Source of the DNA: Clostridia bacterium
Lineage (GTDB): Bacteria; Bacillota; Clostridia; Oscillospirales; CAG-272
Reading direction: 5' to 3'
DNA: 10,574 nt
Assembly (NCBI GenBank): GCA_017629925.1
Contig: JAGBWH010000159.1
Coordinates: 1 to 10,574, forward strand
Shown here: positions 1 through 6,376 of the stretch, piece by piece
Layout of the letters: every line of letters starts with the position of its first letter
Numbering within the stretch: position 1 is the stretch's first letter
Position numbers and translations under genes: made by a program
The notes under the pieces: model-generated
Databases searched by the model: none
The model's input: the letters and a program-made list of their open reading frames with translations, nothing else
What the model was told of the DNA's origin: nothing

Positions 1-666
1 AACCGGATGGTGGGCATTGTCACCTTCGACGATGCTATGGATGTTTTGGAGGAGGAGACCTCCGAGGATATGGCTCTGATGAGCGGTATGCTGCCTTCCG
101 AGCGGACATATCTGAAAAGCTCCGTGTGGTCGCTGTTCCGCAACCGGATCCCCTGGTTGCTTTTGCTGATGATCTCCGCCACCTTTACGGGGATGATCAT
201 CACCTCTTTTGAAACTGCCCTGGCGGCCCAGGCGGCGCTGATCGCCTTTATCCCCATGCTCATGGGGACGGGTGGTAACTCAGGTGCTCAGTCCTCTGTC
301 ACAATTATTCGTGGTCTGTCTATGGGAGAGATCACTCCCAAAGATGTAGGGCGTATTCTTTGGAAAGAACTGCGTGTGTCTCTTTTGTGCGGTGTGGCGT
401 TGGCGGCTGTCACATTTTTGAAAATGATATCCATTGACCGCCTCATTATGGGGAGCGATATGACACCTATTGTGGCATTGACCGTTTCTCTTGCACTGTT
501 TGCCACGGTGGTTTGTGCCAAACTCATTGGCTGTCTTTTGCCCCTTGTGGCGCAACAATGTAAGTTAGACCCTGCGGTGATGGCAAGCCCCATGATTACC
601 ACGGTCGTTGATGCCGTTTCGCTTTTGCTCTACTTCTCTTTGGCAAAACTCATTTTGGGGATTTAA
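1..666 (+). CDS. mgtE: Magnesium transporter MgtE, C-terminal part (5' end outside window)
   Basis: The reading frame is open from base 1, so this is the 3' part of a longer gene. MgtE proteins are dimeric Mg2+ channels of the cytoplasmic membrane, with a cytosolic N domain, two CBS domains that sense Mg2+ and five membrane helices. The fragment begins with the end of the second CBS domain (VGIVTFDDAMDVLEEE), then the connecting (plug) helix, then the membrane domain from about residue 48. Two family signatures are clear: PMLMGTGGNSGAQSS followed by IIRGL, and KLDPAVMASPMITTVVDAVS near the end. The Asp in TTVVDA matches the conserved pore Asp at the Mg2+ site of characterised MgtE. The C terminus is intact and stops at TAA. 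No convincing terminator follows before the next promoter. Any Mg2+-responsive leader would lie upstream of the window. Family assignment is very secure. Confidence 0.95.
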   Translation, partial: NRMVGIVTFDDAMDVLEEETSEDMALMSGMLPSERTYLKSSVWSLFRNRIPWLLLLMISATFTGMIITSFETALAAQAALIAFIPMLMGTGGNSGAQSSVTIIRGLSMGEITPKDVGRILWKELRVSLLCGVALAAVTFLKMISIDRLIMGSDMTPIVALTVSLALFATVVCAKLIGCLLPLVAQQCKLDPAVMASPMITTVVDAVSLLLYFSLAKLILGI

Positions 667-690
667 GTGTAGTATAGCACGAAAAGCCGT

Positions 691-748
691 GTTTGTAAAG
701 ATAATCGTCGCCACTTGTCGAATTTACAATTATTTTGTTTACAAACAA
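691..748. promoter_or_regulatory. Operator-like cluster of TTTACAA motifs upstream of the acyl-CoA synthetase operon
   Basis: GTTTGTAAA at 691-699 is the exact reverse complement of TTTACAAAC at 738-746. Another TTTACAA lies at 723-729. The right-hand copy is also part of a local palindrome, TTGTTT-AC-AAACAA (735-748, two 6-base arms around a 2-base centre), and it overlaps the -35 element of the promoter. A repressor dimer bound here would block RNA polymerase, and the far copy at 691-699 could allow looping. The motif does not match the FapR operator consensus known to me, so the regulator is unnamed. The repeats are seen directly; the regulatory role is inferred. Confidence 0.4.
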
Positions 749-766
749 CAAATGGTATGTTATAAT
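738..766 (+). promoter_or_regulatory. Sigma-A type promoter of the four-gene operon
   Basis: TTTACA (738-743) and TATAAT (761-766) are separated by 17 bases. A TG one base upstream of the -10 (758-759) makes it an extended -10 promoter. Transcription would start near 772, giving a leader of about 35 bases before the GTG start at 807. The -35 hexamer lies inside the palindrome at 735-748. Confidence 0.75.
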
Positions 767-806
767 ATTGTCCGCATTGTGCAAAACATGAAAGGAAAAG
801 AAACCG

Positions 807-2516
807 GTGAGACAAAAAAAGAAAACAGTAAGGGAATATCTTCCCGTAGAAAATATAAAACAATTTGCCCAAACTTTACCCGATCGTGGCGATAAAGTTC
901 TGTTCCGCTACTATACAGACTCCGCCTGCCGACATATCGAGGATATCAGTTATGCCACTTTCGCTTTGCAAGTGCGCAATCTCTCGGCGGCATTTAGAGA
1001 AATGGGCCTTGAGGGCAAGCGCATTGCTGTCATTGGCGAAACCTCTCCCACGTGGGTTACCGCTTACCTTGCCACCGTTGCAGGTGGTAGCGTGGTGATC
1101 CCCATGGATAAAGAATTGTCCTTTGAGGAAATTTTAGGATTTCTTGAAATAAGCGAAGCCAAGGCGATCGTCTACTCCCATACCTTCTCTGAGCAATTTG
1201 AAGGGGTTGTGGGCCATCATAAAACCGTAGAGTTCTTTGTGCCTATGGATAAAGAAGGATGCACCTATCTTGACAAAGAGGGGGTTGTGGCATTCTCTGA
1301 TTTGCTTCAAAAAGGCGAACAAATAGTCGACTATACCTTCCCCCAAACCGAAGACATGAATCGCATGGCAGAAATGCTCTTCACTTCAGGCACAACAGGC
1401 ACAAGCAAATGCGTGATGCTCAGCGAGAAAAACATCGTTGCCACCATCAACTCCGCGTGCGAGACCGTAGAGTTTTTCCCGGATGATACCATTGTGTCCG
1501 TTCTGCCTATTCACCATACCTATGAACTGCGCTGTATGCTTGCAGGCATGAACTATGGCATGACCATTGGCATTAACTCTTCGCTGAAATACGTACTCAA
1601 AAGTTTTGCCGCTTTCCGTCCCACAGGACTTGTGCTGGTGCCCCTCTTTGTGGAAACCATGTATAAAAAGATTTGGGACGAAGCCAAAAAGAAGGGAAAA
1701 GACAAAATGTTGCGCTTTGCCCTGAAACTCTCCGCTTTTCTTCGCGTGTTTGGCATTGACATTCGCCACATTCTCTTCAAGGATATTTTGGCAGCCTTCG
1801 GTGGCAGACTCAACCGCATTGTCAGCGGTGCCGCCCCCCTCTCTCCCGAAATTGTCAAAAAGTTTGACGGATTTGGCATTACCATCATGGAAGGCTACGG
1901 GATTACCGAATGTTCCCCCTTGGTATCCGTGAACCCCTACTATGCGCTAAAAAGCGGTTCTGTTGGCCCTGCTGTGCCTTGCTGTCAAGTGAAAATTTAC
2001 GAGCCCCAAGGCGAGAAAAACGGCTTCCCCGAAGGGGAGATCGTGGTCAAAGGCGATAATGTCACTTTGGGATATTACAAAAATGACGAAGAAAACCGCC
2101 GTGCCTTTACCGAAGACGGCTGGTATCGCACAGGGGATATCGGCTATATGGACGACGATGGGTATATCTACATTACCGGTAGAAAGAAATCCGTGATTGT
2201 GCTTGAAAACGGCAAAAACGTGTTCCCCGAAGAGGTGGAAGAATACCTAAGACAAATCCCCGGTATCCTTGAATGTGTGGCTGTGGGGAGAACATCCCCC
2301 GAAAACGGCCATGTGACCGTCATCGCCATCATCGTACCCGATACCACCTATTTTGCAGGCAAATCCATGGAAGAGATTGAAAACACCCTGCGCGCCGCCA
2401 TTCTCGATATGAATAAAAAACTGCCGAGCTTTAAGCAAGTCAAAGCACTTGAACTTAGAGACGAGCCTTTTGAAAAAACCACTACTCGCAAAATTAAACG
2501 CCACTTGGTGCATTGA
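807..2516 (+). CDS. Long-chain acyl-CoA synthetase-like AMP-binding enzyme
   Basis: This 569-residue protein belongs to the ANL adenylating superfamily, long-chain fatty acyl-CoA ligase branch. Such enzymes activate a fatty acid with ATP to an acyl-adenylate and transfer it to CoA (or sometimes ACP). Visible motifs are the P-loop FTSGTTGTSK (about 192-201), HHTYE in the region before the acyl pocket, GYGITE (363-368), YRTGD with the ribose-binding Asp at 444, GRKK (458-461), and the C-terminal Lys in RKIKR (K562). The usual Gly before that Lys is Arg, a change outside the catalytic residue. Length is normal and no carrier or acyltransferase domain is fused. The GTG start is preceded by AGGA at 793-796, a moderate ribosome binding site. 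It is the first gene of an operon continuing into the HAD phosphatase after one base. The substrate chain length, and CoA versus ACP as acceptor, cannot be read from the sequence. Confidence 0.88.
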   Translation: MRQKKKTVREYLPVENIKQFAQTLPDRGDKVLFRYYTDSACRHIEDISYATFALQVRNLSAAFREMGLEGKRIAVIGETSPTWVTAYLATVAGGSVVIPMDKELSFEEILGFLEISEAKAIVYSHTFSEQFEGVVGHHKTVEFFVPMDKEGCTYLDKEGVVAFSDLLQKGEQIVDYTFPQTEDMNRMAEMLFTSGTTGTSKCVMLSEKNIVATINSACETVEFFPDDTIVSVLPIHHTYELRCMLAGMNYGMTIGINSSLKYVLKSFAAFRPTGLVLVPLFVETMYKKIWDEAKKKGKDKMLRFALKLSAFLRVFGIDIRHILFKDILAAFGGRLNRIVSGAAPLSPEIVKKFDGFGITIMEGYGITECSPLVSVNPYYALKSGSVGPAVPCCQVKIYEPQGEKNGFPEGEIVVKGDNVTLGYYKNDEENRRAFTEDGWYRTGDIGYMDDDGYIYITGRKKSVIVLENGKNVFPEEVEEYLRQIPGILECVAVGRTSPENGHVTVIAIIVPDTTYFAGKSMEEIENTLRAAILDMNKKLPSFKQVKALELRDEPFEKTTTRKIKRHLVH

Positions 2517-2517
2517 T

Positions 2518-3162
2518 ATGCCAAAATTCACCCATTTGCTTTTTGATTTTGATGGCACGTTGGTAGATAGTATGCCGGGTGTGGTATCAGGTATTCGATA
2601 TGTCCAAGAAACCTTGGGCTATCCAACCGAAACGAAAGCATCCTACAAACGCTATATTGGCCCACCTCTGCTGGATAGCTTCAAATGGTTTTGCGGAGAT
2701 GATAAAGAGGCGGTTTTGCGAGCCGTTGAGCTGTATAGAGCTTACTATGTGGAAAAAGGGCAGTATGAAAGTTGCGTGTTTCCCGGAATGCTCGAGTGTT
2801 TAGCCTCACTTCGCGGTGCGGGTATGCATCTCTATGTGGCAACCTCAAAGCACCTTCATTTTGCACTCATGGCACTCAAATATCATGGTCTTATTGACTA
2901 TTTTGATGGCATTTATGGTGCGGATGACACTCGTCTTTTCACCAAAGCCAATGTGATTTTTGAAGTGCTTGAAAAGGAGCACATTGCAAAAGAAAACGCC
3001 CTGATGATAGGGGATAGATTTTACGATATGGAAGGGGCGGAGGCGTGCGGAATTGCCGCCATGGGCGCACTTTACGGATATGGGGAAAAAGAAGAGTTTT
3101 CCTATGCCACCTTTGTTGCATCATCCCCCTCGGATATCCCTCTATTACTCCTTGAAAAATAA
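2518..3162 (+). CDS. HAD-superfamily hydrolase, phosphoglycolate phosphatase-like
   Basis: This 214-residue protein has all four HAD motifs: FDFDGTLVDS with nucleophile D10 and acid D12 (motif I), VATSK with T109 (motif II), K143 in TKAN (motif III) and IGDRFYD with D166 and D170 (motif IV). The helical cap between motifs I and II, with YIGPPLLDSF, is typical of the Gph/PpaX-like HAD-IA group. These are Mg2+-dependent cytosolic phosphatases of small phosphorylated metabolites or pyrophosphate. An in-frame start 69 bases further upstream would lie inside the acyl-CoA synthetase gene. ATG 2518 is chosen because it comes one base after that gene's TGA and its product begins correctly just before motif I. 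There is no good ribosome binding site, which suggests translation by coupling. The substrate is unknown. Placement between a lipid-activating enzyme and a polyphosphate polymerase gene hints at phosphate or pyrophosphate handling, as inference only. Confidence 0.85.
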   Translation: MPKFTHLLFDFDGTLVDSMPGVVSGIRYVQETLGYPTETKASYKRYIGPPLLDSFKWFCGDDKEAVLRAVELYRAYYVEKGQYESCVFPGMLECLASLRGAGMHLYVATSKHLHFALMALKYHGLIDYFDGIYGADDTRLFTKANVIFEVLEKEHIAKENALMIGDRFYDMEGAEACGIAAMGALYGYGEKEEFSYATFVASSPSDIPLLLLEK

Positions 3163-3181
3163 CCAAAAAGGTGTAAAAGAT

Positions 3182-3889
3182 ATGGCACAATACATATTTT
3201 CGCGCACCGAAAAGAAATATGCGGTGCCACCCTCCATTTATGAGGAGGTGTGTGAATATGTCAGGCAGTTTATGTCTCCTGACAAGGACTATCCTACATA
3301 TACCCTGTGTAATATCTATTATGATAATGATCATTTTGAGCTGGCGCGCAGATCGGTGGAAAAGCCAAAATTCAAGCAAAAACTCAGAATGCGAAGCTAT
3401 GGCACACCCAACCCCGACAGCAAAGTCTATGTGGAAATCAAAACCAAATATAAAGGTGTTGTCTACAAACGCCGTATCGGTATGAAATACCACGAAGCTG
3501 TGGCATATCTCTCAGGGGAAGAGCCACCAAAAGACACGCAGATTGCACGGGAAATCACCTATTTTAAAAACCTGTATTCCCTGAAACCCAAAGTATACAT
3601 CGCCTATGAGCGCATCGCTTTCTCAGGTAACGAAGACAAGAATTTGCGACTCACCATGGACACAAACATTCGCTACCGTTTTGACCGTTTGTCTTTGGCG
3701 GAAGGGGACGAGGGAATGTTGCTTGTCCCTGATGGGACAAAGATTATGGAAATTAAGGCTGTGGGGGCGTTTCCTGCCGAAATACTCGAGCTGATTCGTC
3801 GTTTTTCACTCTCTCCCGTTTCCTTTTCCAAATACGGAAGAATTTATCAAAAACATTATATAGAACAAAAGGAGATTGCTCATGTTTGA
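3182..3889 (+). CDS. VTC-domain polyphosphate polymerase-like protein
   Basis: This 235-residue protein matches the VTC domain, a member of the triphosphate tunnel metalloenzyme fold. In yeast Vtc4 this domain makes polyphosphate from ATP. The expected charged tunnel residues are all present: RTEKKY at 8-13, KLRMRSYG with R69 and R71, EIKTK with E85, K87 and K89, KRR at 96-98, YERIAF, the Arg in LRLTMDTNIRYR, the metal-binding Glu in MEIK (E190), and SKYGR with K217. The protein is a stand-alone catalytic domain with no SPX and no membrane part. ATG 3182 is chosen over an in-frame start within the HAD gene because AAGGTG at 3168-3173 lies 8 bases upstream and the domain starts immediately. 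Its end overlaps the DUF4956 gene by 8 bases, so the two are probably made together. The family is secure; polymerase activity in bacteria is inferred from the fold and residues. Confidence 0.88.
   Translation: MAQYIFSRTEKKYAVPPSIYEEVCEYVRQFMSPDKDYPTYTLCNIYYDNDHFELARRSVEKPKFKQKLRMRSYGTPNPDSKVYVEIKTKYKGVVYKRRIGMKYHEAVAYLSGEEPPKDTQIAREITYFKNLYSLKPKVYIAYERIAFSGNEDKNLRLTMDTNIRYRFDRLSLAEGDEGMLLVPDGTKIMEIKAVGAFPAEILELIRRFSLSPVSFSKYGRIYQKHYIEQKEIAHV
3868..3874 (+). promoter_or_regulatory. Ribosome binding site that fixes the DUF4956 start
   Basis: A perfect AAAGGAG lies inside the end of the VTC gene, 7 bases before ATG 3882. A TTG two codons earlier (3876) sits only one base from this site and cannot be the start. 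The spacing selects ATG 3882. Confidence 0.85.
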
Positions 3890-4571
3890 TATGCTGCAAA
3901 GCATCTTTTGGAAAAATGGTGTAAAAGTCCCTGCTCCTACATTTTGGGAACTTGTGATTGCCATTGTCGTGTCCATGTTGCTGGGCTTGGTCATTGCTTT
4001 CACCTATATGAAATGCAGCCGTTCCACCAAAGGATTTTTGATCACACTTGCCGTCCTTCCTGCCGCCACAGGCACGATTATTTGCCTGGTCAATGGCAAT
4101 TTAGGTATGAGCATTGCCGTACTTGGTACATTTAGCCTGGTGCGCTTCCGCTCTGCTCAAGGCACCGCCCTTGAAATCTCAGGCATTCTCATTGCCACCT
4201 CCACGGGCATTGCTTGCGGTGTTGGTTTTGTTTACCTTGCCCCCGTTTGCACCGTGCTGATGTGTGGTATGGTCTTTTTGCTCACCGCTTTGGGCTTTGG
4301 CAAACGTGGCTCTTCGCGCGATTTGCGTATTTTGGTGCCTGAATCCCTCAATTATGGTGGCGTATTTGATGATCTTTTCGCGCAGTACACCACAAAAGCG
4401 GAACTTGTTCGCACCAAAACCACCGCCATGGGCAGTATGTACGACCTGACATACAGCGTCACGCTCAAAGCCGGCGTGGATGAAAAAGCGTTCCTCGACG
4501 ATATTCGCGTGCGCAATGGCAATCTCACCGTCTCCCTTACCGCGCATATGAAAAACGGAGAAGAATTCTAA
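3882..4571 (+). CDS. DUF4956 integral membrane protein, partner of the VTC-domain protein
   Basis: This 229-residue protein has a membrane half and a soluble half. Hydrophobic segments lie at about 17-42, 49-68, 74-86 and 98-143, with FSLVRFRSAQGTALEISG, the hallmark of DUF4956, between the third and fourth. The last segment is long enough for two helices. Residues from about 148 (FGKRGSSRDLRILVPESLNY) form a hydrophilic tail, probably cytosolic. DUF4956 genes often lie beside VTC-domain genes in bacteria. By analogy with the Vtc1-type membrane domains of the yeast complex, the protein could anchor the polymerase and pass polyphosphate across the membrane. That role is inferred, since I know of no direct demonstration. 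The gene overlaps the VTC gene by 8 bases and is the last of the operon, followed by a strong terminator. A CotH-type kinase gene, often the third member of such clusters, is absent here. Confidence 0.85.
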   Translation: MFDMLQSIFWKNGVKVPAPTFWELVIAIVVSMLLGLVIAFTYMKCSRSTKGFLITLAVLPAATGTIICLVNGNLGMSIAVLGTFSLVRFRSAQGTALEISGILIATSTGIACGVGFVYLAPVCTVLMCGMVFLLTALGFGKRGSSRDLRILVPESLNYGGVFDDLFAQYTTKAELVRTKTTAMGSMYDLTYSVTLKAGVDEKAFLDDIRVRNGNLTVSLTAHMKNGEEF

Positions 4572-4631
4572 GATGTACTTTCTCTATCACCGCTTTTGCG
4601 GTTGAGTCAGTATTCCCAATCAATCATACAT

Positions 4632-4670
4632 ATCCCGTTCCTTGTTTTTAGGCAAAGAACGGGATTTTTT
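4632..4670 (+). terminator. Intrinsic terminator of the acyl-CoA synthetase/VTC operon
   Basis: ATCCCGTTC (4632-4640) pairs with GAACGGGAT (4657-4665). After one mismatch, three more pairs (TTG with CAA) extend the stem. The loop is about 8 bases and a run of six T (4665-4670) follows. The other strand has no T run after the hairpin, so it acts mainly for the plus-strand operon. Confidence 0.9.
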
Positions 4671-4681
4671 ATATATTTGGG

Positions 4682-6220
4682 TTATCCCCACATTTGAGAC
4701 GGCACGCGCCTGCCTTCTCTTTTTCTTAAGGCTTTAAGATAGGCATCAGCACATTTTGCCGCTTTTTCTCCCATTTGCAAAGCAACAGGCAAGCCTGAGG
4801 GGGCGTGTTGCCAGGCAGATGCTAAAAATACGTTCTCCAGATGAGGAATTTTCGTGGGCATTTTGGTGCGCATAGCGCCCACATGAGCAATATGACCTAA
4901 AAATGCACCGCGATAGGCACCTGTGTAGCGAGTATATGTGGCAGGCGTCCACATATCAAGATATTTCATTTTGTGAAGGGAAGAGAAGCGTCTCATGATT
5001 TCTTCTGCCACCGCGTGGGCATAGTTTTGTTTGGCTGACTTGTATTTTTCTTTGTCAGCAGAAAGCGAAATCCATTGGTCTGCCACTTCCTGCGAGACAA
5101 ATCGAATGCATTGCACCACACATTCACCACGAGGGGCAAAACCCGTTTCAGGGGGATAGACTTTTAGCATGAGTCTGCCCTGCGGAGGGCTGATAAAATG
5201 CCCGCTTACAGCATGACCAAACGGCGTGGCGTAAAGCAAAGGATTTTGGCTATTCAGGTCAAAAATGAGGGTATTTTCAAAGGGCAACGCCCCTTCCTCC
5301 ACCGCAAAAGCCAAATGGATAGCCGAGAAGGTTTCCAGCCCCTTAAAGCAACTTTGATAAAGAGATGCCACATCTGGCAACATTTGCGCTGTCACGGCAG
5401 GGTCGGTGGCGCAGATAATGGCATCACCCGAAATCAATTCACCGCTTTTAAGCTCTACCCCTACCGCCATGTTGTCTGTGTGCAAAATTCGCTTTACCTC
5501 TGCCCCTGTACAGAGTTCTCCCCCAAGGGATAAAAAGCGATTTTCCAACCGCTTCGCCGCTAAAACAGATCCACCTTTGGGCAAATCCGAATCCCCTGCC
5601 ACAAAGGAGGCGTACGTCCATATCCAAGACAAGGCAGAGAAGGGCGCACCGATAAAATCTGTGAGGATTGCACGCAAAAGGGGATGGTGAAAATCACGGG
5701 CAAGTTCGTCTAAGGTTTTTCTGCCATAGCGGAGAAAAATAGACGTGTAGATTTTCGCCTCTTTGCTCCCTTTGGCAATGTGCTGATAGAGGTGGCGCGG
5801 GCGAGGGGAGCGCATCAGTTCGGCTAAGGCAGACACACAACCAAGCAACTCCGAGATAGCCTTACTATCCCCAGGGGAAAGCCGAAGCATGGCACTTGCC
5901 GTTTTTTTGATATCTCGGTGGAGTGCTAACTTTTCTCTCCCTATTTGGCTTTCGTAAAATACTGTGTTTTTAATGATGGGCAGACCTTGGTCGAGCATCC
6001 CCACTTTGCGCCATCTATCATAGAGAGGGTTTTGCGGATGTGTACCCACCAGCCAATGCATACAGTTATCTATGTGATATTCCCCTCTGGACCACCCCGA
6101 AAGCAAACCGCCTGCCACTTTTTGTTTTTCCAAAATGACGCAGTTTTGCCCTGATAATTGCCCAAAAATCCCTGCGCAAAGACCAGCCACACCACCGCCT
6201 ATGATAATCGTTTTTTCCAT
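4682..6220 (-). CDS. FAD-dependent oxidoreductase, phytoene desaturase (CrtI)-like
   Basis: This 512-residue protein opens with a Rossmann dinucleotide-binding motif, IIIGGGVAGLCAG (5-17), followed by Glu31 in ILEK that would hold the FAD ribose, and VAGGLLSG (35-42). It ends with the second FAD segment, NVFLASAWQHAPSGLPVAL, then GEKAA. This layout and the length of about 500 residues fit the amine oxidase/phytoene desaturase group (CrtI, CrtN, retinol saturase-like). These enzymes remove or rearrange hydrogens on polyenes or other lipophilic substrates, usually at the membrane surface. No carotenoid synthesis gene (crtB, crtE, crtM) lies nearby, so the substrate is open. ATG 6220 has AGGGAG at 6226-6231 five bases upstream. 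The gene converges with the VTC/DUF4956 operon and is separated from the upstream peptidase gene by a terminator. I found no convincing promoter in the 74 bases between. The family is secure, the reaction unknown. Confidence 0.85.
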   Translation of the reverse strand: MEKTIIIGGGVAGLCAGIFGQLSGQNCVILEKQKVAGGLLSGWSRGEYHIDNCMHWLVGTHPQNPLYDRWRKVGMLDQGLPIIKNTVFYESQIGREKLALHRDIKKTASAMLRLSPGDSKAISELLGCVSALAELMRSPRPRHLYQHIAKGSKEAKIYTSIFLRYGRKTLDELARDFHHPLLRAILTDFIGAPFSALSWIWTYASFVAGDSDLPKGGSVLAAKRLENRFLSLGGELCTGAEVKRILHTDNMAVGVELKSGELISGDAIICATDPAVTAQMLPDVASLYQSCFKGLETFSAIHLAFAVEEGALPFENTLIFDLNSQNPLLYATPFGHAVSGHFISPPQGRLMLKVYPPETGFAPRGECVVQCIRFVSQEVADQWISLSADKEKYKSAKQNYAHAVAEEIMRRFSSLHKMKYLDMWTPATYTRYTGAYRGAFLGHIAHVGAMRTKMPTKIPHLENVFLASAWQHAPSGLPVALQMGEKAAKCADAYLKALRKREGRRVPSQMWG

Positions 6221-6275
6221 ATTTTCTCCCTCTGCTCTTTTTTCTCATGTTCGCACAATTGAAAAGAAAATATGC

Positions 6276-6323
6276 AAAAAAAAAAGAAAAATAAGCTGTC
6301 GCAAATGCAAAATTTGCGACAGC
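6276..6323 (-). terminator. Intrinsic terminator downstream of the M3 peptidase gene
   Basis: GCTGTCGCAAAT (6295-6306) and ATTTGCGACAGC (6312-6323) form a perfect 12-pair stem with a 5-base loop. Read on the minus strand, the stem is followed by TTATTTTTC and then ten T (opposite the A run at 6276-6285). It should end peptidase transcription and isolate the FAD oxidoreductase gene. The plus side of the stem is followed by CCCAAAAT with no T run. Confidence 0.9.
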
Positions 6324-6336
6324 CCCAAAATGAATG

Positions 6337-6376
6337 ATCTAAAGATTATTTTCTAAATCTAAAAATTATTTTTCGA
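6337..6376. repeat. Imperfect 20-bp tandem repeat at the end of the M3 peptidase gene
   Basis: The segments 6337-6356 and 6357-6376 both begin ATCTAAA and share ATTATTTT; 16 of 20 positions agree. The second copy contains the TAA stop of the peptidase gene (6366-6368, complement). It looks like a small local duplication that left one copy outside the gene. No function is suggested. Confidence 0.5.

Noticed and set aside
667..680. GTG/CAC symmetry just after mgtE as a terminator
   Set aside because: Only 3 to 4 pairs and no T run follows.
608..895. Small open frame spanning the mgtE end and the intergenic region
   Set aside because: It overlaps mgtE, the promoter and the beginning of the acyl-CoA synthetase gene, and has no ribosome binding site and no recognisable product.
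2449..2517. Upstream extension of the HAD hydrolase start
   Set aside because: It would overlap the acyl-CoA synthetase gene by 68 bases and add residues before the motif I strand. ATG 2518 gives the normal family start.
3053..3181. Upstream extension of the VTC-domain protein into the HAD gene
   Set aside because: The added residues are low-complexity and out of family. AAGGTG lies correctly spaced before ATG 3182.
3876..3881. TTG start for DUF4956, two codons upstream
   Set aside because: It sits one base after the AAAGGAG site, too close for initiation; ATG 3882 has 7-base spacing.
4589..4602. Hairpin ACCGC-TTTT-GCGGT as a terminator
   Set aside because: Five-pair stem without a following T run; the stronger hairpin at 4632-4670 explains termination.
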